DNA of 64,000 bases from Glycocaulis sp050485565 (GTDB taxonomy: Bacteria > Pseudomonadota > Alphaproteobacteria > Caulobacterales > Maricaulaceae): positions 1-64,000 of the forward strand of contig NZ_JBJHBQ010000008.1 in the NCBI RefSeq assembly GCF_050485565.1, read 5' to 3'. The position numbers and the translations under genes were made by a program. Numbering within the stretch: the first letter of the stretch is position 1; each line of letters begins with the position of its first letter. Under the pieces are notes generated by a model, which was not told where the DNA came from, searched no databases, and saw only the letters and a list, made by a program, of their open reading frames with translations. Below, piece after piece: positions 15,850 to 23,806 of the stretch.

Positions 15850-16683
15850 CTATCGTCCGAAGAGCGACAGGATGATCTGAGGTTCGGCGTTGGCGATCGA
15901 GAGCGCCTGAACACCGAGCTGCTGCTTGACCTGCAAGGCCGTCAGCTGCGCGCTTTCCCTGGCAAGGTCTGCATCCACCAGATTGCCGACCCCGGCGGTG
16001 AGGCTGTCACTGAGTTTTCCAATGAAGGTCCGGTGGGCCTCCATCTTCTTCATGTCAGAGCCGAGGCGTGCCAAAGCTGCGTTGACGTTATCAAGGCTCG
16101 CATTAACGAAGGACACGGCGCTTGCTGCCAGCGAGACGGTGCCAAGGCTCGCCGTACCCGAAAGGGTGATGATCGTGCCGGAGAAGCTCATATCCTGCGT
16201 GCTCAGCGTGACCGAGCGGGCCGCGTCCGCGTCTGCCAGGAAGGCAATGCCGCCGGTGATGGAGCCGTTGAGCATGTTCGCGCCGTCAAAGTCCGCGTTT
16301 TGCAGGATGACCTGGATCTGGTTGATCAGTGCCTTGAAGTCACTGTCGTAGGCAGCGCGGGCAAAGCTGTCGATGGAGGCATCCATCGCGGCGGTGGCCT
16401 TCTCGCGCATCTCGATGAGAAGGTCGGATATCGCCTCACCGGCTGCAATCGCCACATCACCGATTGAAACTGCCCGGTCGAGTGATGTCTTGACCGATCC
16501 CAGCGCCCCGATATCGGCCCGCATCGACTGGGCAACGGCGAACACCGAGGAGTTGTCCTTTGCGCCAGCTATCTTCAGGCCGGTATTAATCCGGTTCTGG
16601 GTCGTCTGCAGATCCGTGTTGGTCTTGTTCAGGTTCTGCAATGCGAGCATTGCGGATACATTTGTCTGGACGCTTAGCGCCAT
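15850..16683 (-). CDS. Flagellin, divergent paralogue
   Basis: 277 residues. The N-terminal D0/D1 coiled region (NVSAMLALQNLNKTNTDLQ...TQNRINTGLKI) and C-terminal D1/D0 (DADLARESAQLTALQVKQQLGVQALSIAN) are conserved. The central part is short, so there is no D2/D3 domain. It differs from the other two flagellins in ending NAEPQIILSLFGR rather than SAPxxVLxFFR, and in many D1 positions. It may be a specialised filament subunit. Start at 16683 has GGGAGAAG upstream. It has its own sigma-54 promoter about 52 bp before the start and an ftr-like palindrome further upstream. Confidence 0.95.
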   Translation of the reverse strand: MALSVQTNVSAMLALQNLNKTNTDLQTTQNRINTGLKIAGAKDNSSVFAVAQSMRADIGALGSVKTSLDRAVSIGDVAIAAGEAISDLLIEMREKATAAMDASIDSFARAAYDSDFKALINQIQVILQNADFDGANMLNGSITGGIAFLADADAARSVTLSTQDMSFSGTIITLSGTASLGTVSLAASAVSFVNASLDNVNAALARLGSDMKKMEAHRTFIGKLSDSLTAGVGNLVDADLARESAQLTALQVKQQLGVQALSIANAEPQIILSLFGR

Positions 16684-16734
16684 CGGTCTTCTCCCAGAGT
16701 CCCGCCGCCTTTTGGCAGCCCTTCGCGCCTGTCG

Positions 16735-16751
16735 GAGCAAGAGCCGGGCCA
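16735..16751 (-). promoter_or_regulatory. Sigma-54 promoter of the divergent flagellin gene
   Basis: Minus strand TGGCCCGGCTCTTGCTC: GG and GC are exactly ten bases apart, with TGGC at -24 and TTGCT at -12. Predicted transcription starts about 40 nt before the flagellin start codon. The two neighbouring flagellins have equivalent sites, which makes a chance match unlikely. Confidence 0.78.
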
Positions 16752-16800
16752 TCATGGTTAAATCGGGATTAGCTGAGCAAAGTCATATAGTTGGTAAAAT

Positions 16801-16830
16801 GAAAAACGCCTCCGCTTGTCGCAGGAGGCG
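16801..16830 (-). terminator. Intrinsic terminator downstream of flaG
   Basis: GCCTCC (16808-16813) pairs with GGAGGC (16824-16829) around a ten-base loop. On the minus strand the stem is followed by GTTTTTC. It lies about 60 bp after the flaG stop and upstream of the next flagellin promoter, so flaG and the flagellin are probably separate transcripts. Confidence 0.6.
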
Positions 16831-16856
16831 GCTTGGAGGCAAAAATTCCCTGCCTT

Positions 16857-16880
16857 GGCCGGTCAAATTCTGCCGGGCAG
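16857..16880 (-). promoter_or_regulatory. ftr-like enhancer palindrome
   Basis: GGTCAAATTCTGCCGGGCAG within 16857-16880 matches the GGCAAANTTTGCCG-type half-palindromes found before the other two flagellins. It is about 105-130 bp upstream of its sigma-54 promoter. In Caulobacter such ftr elements bind FlbD, the activator of late flagellar genes. Identification is by resemblance and position. Confidence 0.55.
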
Positions 16881-16889
16881 GCGCCTGTT

Positions 16890-17264
16890 TCAGGCCGTTT
16901 CGTTGACAAGCCCGCCAGTCTCGTTCTGCAAGAAGGAGACAAGATCACCGAAACTTTCGGGCGGCCAGCGGCGAAGCGTTTCGCCGGTGTCAGGATCCAT
17001 GAGCTTGTAGATGAAGCGGCCGGCCTTGTCCTCGTCCCGCTCGATCTGGAGCCGGGTGCGCCCGCTGGCGCTGAGATCGGCGCGCATCTTTTCGATAGCT
17101 TCGCTCTGGCGCAACGTATCGCGGGCATCTGAACCGGGCTGGCGCGTGCTGGCCTCTACCGGCGGGACCACATTTGGTCCTGTGCTGACAGGCGCCGTGC
17201 TCATGGCTATGCCGCTGACCGGCACAACGAGCTCTCGCCCTGATATCGGAACTATTGCGTTCAT
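16890..17264 (-). CDS. flaG: FlaG family flagellar protein
   Basis: 124 residues. The N-terminal half is disordered and rich in Pro, Ser and Thr. The C-terminal half is the FlaG domain: LQIERDEDKAGRFIYKLMDPDTGETLRRWPPESFGDLVSFL, with the family's F-x-Y-K-x-x-D-x-x-T-G-E core. FlaG proteins influence filament length and usually accompany flagellin or fliD genes; the mechanism is not established. It lies between two flagellin genes in the same orientation. A start at the second methionine (residue 21) is possible because the ribosome site before the first is weak. Confidence 0.85.
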   Translation of the reverse strand: MNAIVPISGRELVVPVSGIAMSTAPVSTGPNVVPPVEASTRQPGSDARDTLRQSEAIEKMRADLSASGRTRLQIERDEDKAGRFIYKLMDPDTGETLRRWPPESFGDLVSFLQNETGGLVNETA

Positions 17265-17370
17265 AACGTCACCTGGCTGGCGCTCCTACGTACAGACGCC
17301 CCCACTTCCCCTTTGAAAATCCGATCCTTTTCGTCGCCCGGAGGCTACAATATCCTTCAGGAAAGAAAGC

Positions 17371-17405
17371 GGCGGAGGCAGAACCCCACGTAATGCCCCC
17401 GCCAC
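17371..17405 (-). terminator. Possible terminator after the second flagellin
   Basis: On the minus strand GGCGGGGGC...(loop)...GCCTCCGCC forms an imperfect hairpin just after the flagellin stop, followed by the pyrimidine-rich CTTTCTTTCC. The loop is long, so this is tentative. Confidence 0.3.
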
Positions 17406-17421
17406 TCTCCCCACCACTAAC

Positions 17422-18249
17422 CTAGCGGAAGAAGCCCAGCACCGTGGACGGTGCGGAGTTGGCGATCGACAGCGCCTGGATGCCAAGCTGCTGCTTGACC
17501 TGCAGGGACTGCAGACGTGCCGATTCCTTCGCGAGATCGGCGTCAACAAGGTTGCCGATACCTTTTTCAAGGCTGTCGGAAAGCTTGCTGACGAACGTTT
17601 TGTGGATTTCCAGCGACTTCGAACCCGTTCCCAGACGCGCGAGCGCAGAGTTCAGGTTGGTCAGTGCCGACTCGATAGCCGTGACGGCTGCAGTCGCATC
17701 GGACTGGGACGCGATATCCGTACCACCGGACAGGCCGATGATGGTGCCGGACAGCGACAGGTCTTCGTCTGACACGTCGATCGTGTTGGTGCCCTTGGCA
17801 TTGGCCAGAGCCGAAATGCCGCCGGACATCGAACCGTCGATCAGGTTGGAGCCGTTGAACTCGGCGTTTTCCACGATCGTCGAGATCTGGTCACGCAGAG
17901 CCTTGAAGTCTTCACTCAGAGCCGTACGCGACGCACTGTCCAGCGACGCGTCCGAAGCGGCCAGCGCCTTTTCCTTCATCTCGATCAGAAGATCGGAGAT
18001 GGCGTCACCGGCTGCCAGACTGACGTCGACAACAGAGATGGCAAGGTCGAGGGAGTTGTTGACAGCCCGCAGGCCACCGACTTCCGCACGCATGTTCTGG
18101 GCGATGGCGTAGATGCCGCCATTGTCCTTCGCACTTGCGACGTTCAGGCCGGTATTGATCCGGTTCTGAACGGTTTGCAGTTCCTGATTGGTGCGGTTGA
18201 GGTTTTGCAGGGCGACCATCGCGCCCACATTGGTATTTACACTAGCCAT
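17422..18249 (-). CDS. Flagellin
   Basis: 275 residues, short flagellin with D0/D1 only. N-terminus MASVNTNVGAMVALQNLNRTNQELQ, D1 RINTGLNVASAKDNGGIYAIAQNMRAEV, C-terminus LQSLQVKQQLGIQALSIANSAP ending in FFR. AAGGAG precedes the start at 18249; a start six codons earlier would cover the ribosome site. It is very close to the third flagellin (same NGGIYAIAQ and SAP..FFR segments) and probably one of the major filament subunits. Preceded by a near-consensus sigma-54 promoter and three ftr-like palindromes. Confidence 0.96.
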   Translation of the reverse strand: MASVNTNVGAMVALQNLNRTNQELQTVQNRINTGLNVASAKDNGGIYAIAQNMRAEVGGLRAVNNSLDLAISVVDVSLAAGDAISDLLIEMKEKALAASDASLDSASRTALSEDFKALRDQISTIVENAEFNGSNLIDGSMSGGISALANAKGTNTIDVSDEDLSLSGTIIGLSGGTDIASQSDATAAVTAIESALTNLNSALARLGTGSKSLEIHKTFVSKLSDSLEKGIGNLVDADLAKESARLQSLQVKQQLGIQALSIANSAPSTVLGFFR

Positions 18250-18323
18250 TTCTTGGCTCCTTTTCACGTTCTATGGTGTGACGCGCGTTTTGCGTGCCAG
18301 GTCTTCTGACCCGGAGGGCTCCC

Positions 18324-18340
18324 AGCAAGGGTGAGGCCAA
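18324..18340 (-). promoter_or_regulatory. Sigma-54 promoter of the second flagellin gene
   Basis: Minus strand TTGGCCTCACCCTTGCT, a near-consensus match (TTGGC at -24, TTGCT at -12, GG to GC ten bases). About 75 bp from the start codon, giving a leader of roughly 60 nt. Confidence 0.85.
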
Positions 18341-18427
18341 AACGAATCACTTGAATGCAGAAAGCTAGAAATGCCCTATCTTTCAATTGGTTGCCTGCAA
18401 CAGTAAAACCTGAGCCTAAAGCGGGCG

Positions 18428-18494
18428 CGGCAAAAACTGCCGGGCAGACGGCCAAAAACCCGGCAAATTTTGCCGAGCAGGCAGTTTCTGCCGG
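18428..18494 (-). promoter_or_regulatory. Cluster of three ftr-like palindromes
   Basis: Three related sites in 67 bp: CGGCAAAAACTGCCGGGCAG (18428-18447), CGGCAAATTTTGCCGAGCAG (18461-18480) and GGCAGTTTCTGCCGG (18480-18494). Each is a GGCA(A/G)-rich dyad like the FlbD-binding ftr elements of Caulobacter late flagellar promoters. The cluster begins about 90 bp upstream of the sigma-54 promoter. The other two flagellins have one clear site each. Confidence 0.6.
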
Positions 18495-18561
18495 TTATCG
18501 AATCGCTAAAATCTGAGACAAATCAGCCATTTATTGACAAAATACTAACGCTTTACGTGGG

Positions 18562-18591
18562 CAAAAAAGGGCCGCCCCGAAGGGCGGCCCT
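18562..18591 (-). terminator. Intrinsic terminator of the third flagellin gene
   Basis: On the minus strand GGGCCGCCC, short loop, GGGCGGCCC, then TTTTTTGCCC. It lies about 12 bp after the flagellin stop codon. Confidence 0.85.
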
Positions 18592-18603
18592 GGTTTTCTG
18601 TCC

Positions 18604-19434
18604 CTACCGGAAAAAGCTGAGAACGGACTGTGGTGCCGAGTTGGCAATCGACAAAGCCTGAATGCCAAGCTGCTGCTTGACCTGCAGGGATTGAAGTTTG
18701 GCCGACTCCTTGGCCATGTCCGCATCGACAAGGTTGCCGATACCGCTTTCCAGAGCGTCAGAGAGTTTAGTGACGAACGTCTGATGGATCTCCAGCGCCT
18801 TTGATTTGGTGCCCAGACGCGCAAGCGCGCTGTTCACGTTCTCCAGCGAGGTGGCGATCTGCGAGGCGATGTCCGAAGCGGCGCTCGCTGTGCCGAACGA
18901 GGCCGTCGAGGTGATCGTAACGACGGTGCCGGAGAGCGAAAGATTCTCCGTACCGACCGTGATCGTCTTCGAGCCGTCCGAGTTCGCCAGAGCGATAAAG
19001 CCGTCCGTTGCACTGCCATCGATCAGGTTGAGGCCGTTGAACTCGGCATTCTCGACGATTGTCGCGATCTGGTCGCGCAATGCCTTGAAGTCCTCGTTCA
19101 GGGCGACCCGGCTGGGCGTATCGAGCGACGTATCGCCGGCTGCCAGAGCCTTTTCCTTCATCTCGATGAGCAGATCAGAGATTGCCTCGCCCGCGGCCAG
19201 GGTGACATCCACTGTTGAGATGCCGCGGTTCAGACTGTCCTGAACGACACCATACGCGCTCACATCCGCCCGCATACGCTGGGCAATGGCGTAGATGCCG
19301 CCATTATCCTTCGCGTTTGCGACCTGCAGTCCGGTATTGATCCGGTTTTGCGTGGTTTGCAGTTGCATATTGGTCTTGTTCAGGTTCTGCAGGGCCACCA
19401 TGGCCCCATAGTTCGTGTTCACGGAATTTGTCAT
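18604..19434 (-). CDS. Flagellin
   Basis: 276 residues, D0/D1-only flagellin. N-terminus MTNSVNTNYGAMVALQNLNKTNMQLQ, RINTGLQVANAKDNGGIYAIAQRMRADV, C-terminus LQSLQVKQQLGIQALSIANSAPQSVLSFFR. GGAGG lies eight bases before the ATG. The serine/threonine-rich middle (TVGTENLSLSGTVVTITSTASFG) lies in the exposed D1 region, where flagellins of this group are O-glycosylated; which residues are modified cannot be read from sequence. It has its own sigma-54 promoter, ftr-like site and strong terminator, so it is probably a monocistronic unit. Confidence 0.96.
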   Translation of the reverse strand: MTNSVNTNYGAMVALQNLNKTNMQLQTTQNRINTGLQVANAKDNGGIYAIAQRMRADVSAYGVVQDSLNRGISTVDVTLAAGEAISDLLIEMKEKALAAGDTSLDTPSRVALNEDFKALRDQIATIVENAEFNGLNLIDGSATDGFIALANSDGSKTITVGTENLSLSGTVVTITSTASFGTASAASDIASQIATSLENVNSALARLGTKSKALEIHQTFVTKLSDALESGIGNLVDADMAKESAKLQSLQVKQQLGIQALSIANSAPQSVLSFFR

Positions 19435-19491
19435 TGTGGGGTTCCTCCGTTCTGGAAGTGGGTAAGGGACGTTTTGTCCTGCCCTGCCTTG

Positions 19492-19508
19492 CGCAAACCC
19501 TGTGCCGT
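19492..19508 (-). promoter_or_regulatory. Sigma-54 promoter of the third flagellin gene
   Basis: Minus strand ACGGCACAGGGTTTGCG: GGCAC at -24 and TTGC at -12 with ten bases between GG and GC. About 58 bp before the start codon. Confidence 0.8.
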
Positions 19509-19584
19509 TCAGCGCAGCGATGCCGCCCGGTCAGCTGTTTGTTTTCAATAGGAAATATATCGCCAGCCCGATCCGCGGCGCGCG

Positions 19585-19603
19585 CCCGGCCAAAACTGCC
19601 GGA
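19585..19603 (-). promoter_or_regulatory. ftr-like enhancer palindrome
   Basis: CCCGGCCAAAACTGCCGG (within 19585-19603) repeats the dyad seen upstream of the other flagellins, here about 80-95 bp upstream of the sigma-54 promoter. A weaker related sequence (GGGCAAAATGCGCCG) lies 15-30 bp further on. Confidence 0.55.
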
Positions 19604-19648
19604 CCTATTCGGGCCTGTGGGCAAAATGCGCCGCCTGAATGGCGCGCA

Positions 19649-19679
19649 GCAAAAAGGGCCGGAGGAAGCATCCGGCCCC
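19649..19679 (-). terminator. Intrinsic terminator of the flbT-flaF operon
   Basis: On the minus strand GGGCCGGA, short loop, TCCGGCCC, then TTTTTGCTG. It lies about 30 bp after the flaF stop. Confidence 0.85.
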
Positions 19680-19707
19680 TGTCAGATATCACCCGGTCTG
19701 AATTGCG

Positions 19708-20082
19708 TCAGGCGGCGCTGGCTGCGCCCTGCCCCTGGGGTGCCAGACCCTGCATGATGGTGCGGTTGATCTCCACCAGCGTGTCAACCGCGTCATTGTC
19801 GCGGATTGCCTCGCTGGTCTGGCGCGAGACAAAGATGGAAAGCGAAATGATCGCGGCGCGTAGCGATTCCGGCAGCTTGTTGTCCTCGCTGGAGCAATCG
19901 GCAGCAAAGGCCGTCCACATGCGCCGGTTCCAGTCCAGCGCATCGGCGCGCTTCGACAACTCCGACGGCCCGCACTCGCGCGCCACCATAAGGGCGCGGG
20001 TAACCTGTCCGAACAGACGATACTCCGCCGAACGCGGGTCTTCGGTGCGAGCTGCCGTAGTCTGATAGGCCTGGTAGGACAT
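19708..20082 (-). CDS. flaF: Flagellar biosynthesis regulator FlaF
   Basis: 124 residues, all-helical. Conserved FlaF features are the N-terminal YQTTAARTEDPRSAEYRLFGQVTRALM and the central LDWNRRMWTAFAADC with PESLRAAIISLSIFVSRQT. In Caulobacter FlaF is required for flagellin translation and secretion and acts with FlbT, which opposes it. It follows flbT with an 8-bp gap in the same orientation and ends at a strong terminator, forming a two-gene operon. Confidence 0.93.
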   Translation of the reverse strand: MSYQAYQTTAARTEDPRSAEYRLFGQVTRALMVARECGPSELSKRADALDWNRRMWTAFAADCSSEDNKLPESLRAAIISLSIFVSRQTSEAIRDNDAVDTLVEINRTIMQGLAPQGQGAASAA

Positions 20083-20090
20083 GGAGCGGT

Positions 20091-20501
20091 CTAACCCTTC
20101 GACGCGGCCGGTGCGCGGCCCGTGCGCTGATCTTCGTAGGTGATGAGTTTGCGGCAGCGGATGAGTGCCTTGTAGAAATCGCCGGCCATGACGTCGCGGC
20201 TGACCGACACGCAGTCCGCCAGCACTTCGGGATTGGTCAGCGCGTTCATGAACTCTGTCATGCGCAGCACGAACTGGTCGTAAACGGCGCCTTCGGCCCG
20301 CCCCTCCAGATACATCATCATCACGGGGAAATAGATACGCCGCGCGGGGCTGTCGGCCTCATGCTCCTGCATGATGTCCTTTTCGCGCAGGACCGAAGCC
20401 TTGTTCTGCAGCACCAGCGTGGCCCGGCGGTCACCATTTTCCACAACCGCCCCGTTCAGCACGAATTTCTCGCCCGGTTTCAAGGACAATTTAAGCGGCA
20501 T
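20091..20501 (-). CDS. flbT: Flagellin translational regulator FlbT
   Basis: 136 residues. Conserved start MPLKLSLKPGEKFVLNGAVVENGDRRATLVLQNKASVLREKDIM, then RRIYFPVMMMYLEG and a helical C-terminus. FlbT binds the 5' leader of flagellin mRNA in Caulobacter and promotes its decay, coupling flagellin synthesis to hook completion. Its targets here would be the three flagellin leaders of roughly 40-60 nt in this same window. It heads a short operon with flaF and is divergent from flmG across 183 bp. Confidence 0.94.
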   Translation of the reverse strand: MPLKLSLKPGEKFVLNGAVVENGDRRATLVLQNKASVLREKDIMQEHEADSPARRIYFPVMMMYLEGRAEGAVYDQFVLRMTEFMNALTNPEVLADCVSVSRDVMAGDFYKALIRCRKLITYEDQRTGRAPAASKG

Positions 20502-20684
20502 GGAAAGACCCCCTTAACAGTTCGTGCAGGTATGCAGCCCTGTTGAACGCGATGTTGTCCAATCGGGGTGAACAAAGCGTTGCTCACGCAACATAAATTG
20601 CACATCGCCAATCGTTAGCAGCTTCTTAATCGAAGCAGGCCTGTCTCGGCACTGATACACTTCCAGCGACGGCAGGGCCAGACG

Positions 20685-22475
20685 ATGACGATACTTCTCG
20701 ATCTTGATGCAGAACTCGCCAAGGGCGTCGAGGACGTCATCAACCCGTCTGAAGAAGTGCACACTACCGCCATTCCGGGCCTTGATCTTGAAGCCAGCCC
20801 CGCTGCGAAGTCCGACCCGAAAGTCGCCGCGCGCCTGCGCCGGGCCATGGGGCTGGTCGATGACGGCAAGGCGGCCGAGGGCGCGCGCATCATTCTGAAA
20901 CTGCTGGACACCCACCCGGACCATCCGGTGGTGAACCAGGCCATGGGCATGGCGCTGGAGCATCTGGGCCGGCTGTCAAAGGCGCTGGAATTCTATGAGC
21001 GGGCGCTGCAGCGCGACCCGTCAAATGCGGAAGTCTACAAGAGCCTCGGCGTGCTCGCCTCCAAGCTGGGCCTCTTGCCGACGGCAGAAAAATTCATGCG
21101 CATCTATCTGAAAATTGCCCCTAACGCCAAGGGCGGCACCGTACAGCTGGCCAGCATTTTGCGCGATCAGGCCAAGTTTGAAGATGCCATCGAGCTGTTG
21201 CGTCAGGCGATCTATGCAGACCCGGAAAATCCCGATCTGTGGAATTCAATGGGCACAACAGTGATGGAAAGCGGCGAGGCCGCCGAAGCTGTTACCTTCC
21301 ATACTGAGGCGCTGCGCCTGAAGCCCGGCTATGCCCGCGCGCATCACAATCTGGCGCATGTGCAGGGACTTCTCGGTGATGTCGAGAACGCCATCTTCCA
21401 TTTCCGTGCGGCGGTGAAAAACGCCGAGAGCGAGCGCGAGCACGTCATCAGCAGCCACGGCCTGTCGAGCATATTGCTATCTGCGGGCCAGCTGGAAGAG
21501 GGCTGGGACATGTATCGCTGGCGGCTGAACATGCATTACAGCTTCGCCACCAATTTCCTTATCCCCGCCCCGGCCTGGGACGGGGCGGATCCGGCCGTGC
21601 TGGACGGCAAGACGCTGGTCGTCGTCGGCGAGCAGGGCATTGGCGATGAAGTGCTGTTTGCCAGCACCTTCCATGACGCCCAGAAGGCTGTCGGCCCGGA
21701 CGGCGAGCTGCGCATTGCCTGCGAGAAGCGTCTGGTACCGCTCATGCAGCGCTCCTTCCCCAAGGCCCTTGTGGAGCGCCACTACACGGTCGAGCGCGAA
21801 GGCCGCCAGCACCGCCATGCGCCGGACCTGTTCAAGGACGGCAGGGCCAATATGTGGGCGCCGGCTGGCAATCTGTGCCGCGCCTTCCGCTCGAGCACGG
21901 ATGACTTCCCCTCACAGGCCGGTTTTCTCACCGCCGATCCGGAGCGGGTGAAGGCGTTCGCCAAACAGCTCGCGGCGCTGGGACCCGGCCCGAAAGTGGG
22001 CGTGCTGTGGAAGTCATTGAAAATGAATGCGGCGCGTTCCAAGCACTTTGCCCCGTTCGAGATGTGGAAACCTATCCTGAAGACGCCCGGCGCGGTTTTC
22101 ATCAACCTGCAATATGGCGATGTGAATGAGGAGCTGGCCGAGGCCGAGGCGCGCTTTGGTGTGAAAATCCACCAGCTGCAGGACATTGATCTTAAAGACG
22201 ATCTTGACGGCGTGGCTGCGCTTGGCAAGGCGTGTGATCTGGTGCTTGGGCCGATGAACGCCACCACCAACCTCACCGCTTCGGTCGGCGGACAGGTCTG
22301 GTTTATCCGGCCAATACCCGTCGCCTGGACCATGCTGGGCCAGGACGAGATGCTCTGGTATCCCGGCAGCCGCACCTTCTGCGGCGAGCGTTATCGCGAC
22401 TGGGTGGGCGGCATGAAGAAGATGGCTGAAGCCTTTGGTGCTTTTGTCAAAACACACAAGCGCCAAGCGGCTTAA
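20685..22475 (+). CDS. flmG: TPR-containing flagellin glycosyltransferase, FlmG type
   Basis: 596 residues. Residues about 45-290 hold a run of tetratricopeptide repeats (PVVNQAMGMALEHLGRLSKALEFYERALQRDPSNAEVYKSLG...). The C-terminal half is a GT-B-like glycosyltransferase module with VVGEQGIGDEVLFAS, VGVLWKSLKMN and the donor-site region LVLGPMNATTNLTASVGGQVWF. In Caulobacter FlmG has this TPR-plus-transferase architecture: its TPR part binds flagellin and it attaches pseudaminic acid. Its position between flbT/flaF and the Pse operon supports the same role. Its TAA stop is shared in a TTAA palindrome with the opposing oxidoreductase gene. Confidence 0.85.
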   Translation: MTILLDLDAELAKGVEDVINPSEEVHTTAIPGLDLEASPAAKSDPKVAARLRRAMGLVDDGKAAEGARIILKLLDTHPDHPVVNQAMGMALEHLGRLSKALEFYERALQRDPSNAEVYKSLGVLASKLGLLPTAEKFMRIYLKIAPNAKGGTVQLASILRDQAKFEDAIELLRQAIYADPENPDLWNSMGTTVMESGEAAEAVTFHTEALRLKPGYARAHHNLAHVQGLLGDVENAIFHFRAAVKNAESEREHVISSHGLSSILLSAGQLEEGWDMYRWRLNMHYSFATNFLIPAPAWDGADPAVLDGKTLVVVGEQGIGDEVLFASTFHDAQKAVGPDGELRIACEKRLVPLMQRSFPKALVERHYTVEREGRQHRHAPDLFKDGRANMWAPAGNLCRAFRSSTDDFPSQAGFLTADPERVKAFAKQLAALGPGPKVGVLWKSLKMNAARSKHFAPFEMWKPILKTPGAVFINLQYGDVNEELAEAEARFGVKIHQLQDIDLKDDLDGVAALGKACDLVLGPMNATTNLTASVGGQVWFIRPIPVAWTMLGQDEMLWYPGSRTFCGERYRDWVGGMKKMAEAFGAFVKTHKRQAA

Positions 22476-23806
22476 GCCAGCGCCCGCACACACTCGCCCA
22501 GCGCATCGCGCAGGAAAAACACACCCGCCTGTCCACGGCCGAGCACGATGGTGCCGGGGAAGATGTCCGCCAGCAATTCACCATGCGTTTTCAGCTGCGC
22601 GGCAAGGCCCGGCGTAGGCAGGGGAAAGCCCTGGCGCACATGGGTGACGGCTTCTGCGAGCACGCGGCTGCCGGGCGCGAGCACGCCCATGCGCACCAGC
22701 TCATCGGCAATGACACCCGAAGGCGGTGCTTCAGCACGCTGCGCGTTGAGGATCACCTCCACGCTGAGATGATACTGCCCCTCGCGCACCGGCCCGCCCT
22801 GCACATTGGGGTAGAGCGTCACCCGGTAGCTGGCGAAGGCGGGGTCGTAATTCGTGATGTAAAACAAGTCTGTCGCGAAAGTCCGGTCGACGACGAAATG
22901 GAACAGGGTGAGGCCGGAGGTCATGCGTGGCGGCGGACCGGGCGGCAGCGCCCCGGCTGCGCGCAGCAGCAGCGCGCCCGGCACGCTCCAGACCAGTTTC
23001 TGCGTGGTCAGCACCTCTCCACCCGGCAGCGATAGACGCACGCCGCCGCCGGATACCGGCTCCACCCGCTCCGCGGCCGTGCCGGTGCGGATGGTGATGC
23101 CTTCCGCCCGCGCGATCTCTTCAAGCCGCCTTGCCCACAAGCCGATTCCGCCCCGGCGGGGATAGCGGAACACGCGGTCAGGATGGGACGGCGCGCCTTC
23201 ATCGCGCGAATGAAAGGCAAGGCGCGCATCGTGAGCCGGATCAGCTTTCAGTTCCCGGGTACGCTCTGGCGTGAACATGACCAGGCGTGACAAGCCGTAA
23301 AGCCCTGCAACACCTGGCGAAAGTTCGCCCGACGACAGCCCGGTGATCTTTGCCAGCGCGGGTTCGAACACATGCTCCAGCGCGGCGGCGCCGAAACGGT
23401 CACGCACATGATCTTCAACGCTGGCATGGCTGTCCGCGCTGTTGCGGGCGTTGAAATAGCCCTCCTCAACCGCCTGCAGAATGCCGGTGGGAAGGCCGTT
23501 AATATCGGCGAAAGCGGTTTCTTCCTGAAGCCGACCGGCGAAAAATGTACCTGAAAGCAATTGGTTAAACTCCAGCCAGTCTCCGCTGGCCGGGCTGAGT
23601 TCAACATCCAGCGCCGCATCGCCCAGGCGCGGGGCGAAGCGGGTCCCGTTGTCAAACTCGAACCCGTCAATCACCGGCAGGGAGCGCATCAACCCGCCAA
23701 GCGCGTCCTCGCGCTCCAGAAGTGTGACAGCAAAACCCTTACGTTTCAGCAGGATAGCAGCGACCAGCCCGACCGGCCCACCGCCAACAACCACGGCCTC
23801 GTTCAT
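22472..23806 (-). CDS. FAD-dependent oxidoreductase in the Pse operon
   Basis: About 444 residues. N-terminal dinucleotide-binding motif VVVGGGPVGLVAAILLKRKG, then EREDALGGLMRS, the flavin-linked E-x(n)-GG pattern of amine-oxidase/protoporphyrinogen-oxidase/UDP-galactopyranose-mutase relatives. The C-terminus (PGTIVLGRGQAG...) matches the second FAD block. The substrate is unknown. As the last gene of an operon making a nonulosonic acid it may oxidise or rearrange the sugar or its carrier. The ATG overlaps the pseF stop as TGATG; a GTG one codon earlier is also possible. Confidence 0.75.
   Translation of the reverse strand: MNEAVVVGGGPVGLVAAILLKRKGFAVTLLEREDALGGLMRSLPVIDGFEFDNGTRFAPRLGDAALDVELSPASGDWLEFNQLLSGTFFAGRLQEETAFADINGLPTGILQAVEEGYFNARNSADSHASVEDHVRDRFGAAALEHVFEPALAKITGLSSGELSPGVAGLYGLSRLVMFTPERTRELKADPAHDARLAFHSRDEGAPSHPDRVFRYPRRGGIGLWARRLEEIARAEGITIRTGTAAERVEPVSGGGVRLSLPGGEVLTTQKLVWSVPGALLLRAAGALPPGPPPRMTSGLTLFHFVVDRTFATDLFYITNYDPAFASYRVTLYPNVQGGPVREGQYHLSVEVILNAQRAEAPPSGVIADELVRMGVLAPGSRVLAEAVTHVRQGFPLPTPGLAAQLKTHGELLADIFPGTIVLGRGQAGVFFLRDALGECVRALA

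Noticed and set aside
20569..20587. Sigma-54 promoter before flmG
   Set aside because: GG-N10-GC spacing exists, but the -24 reads TCGG and the -12 AAAGC, both far from TGGC/TTGC.
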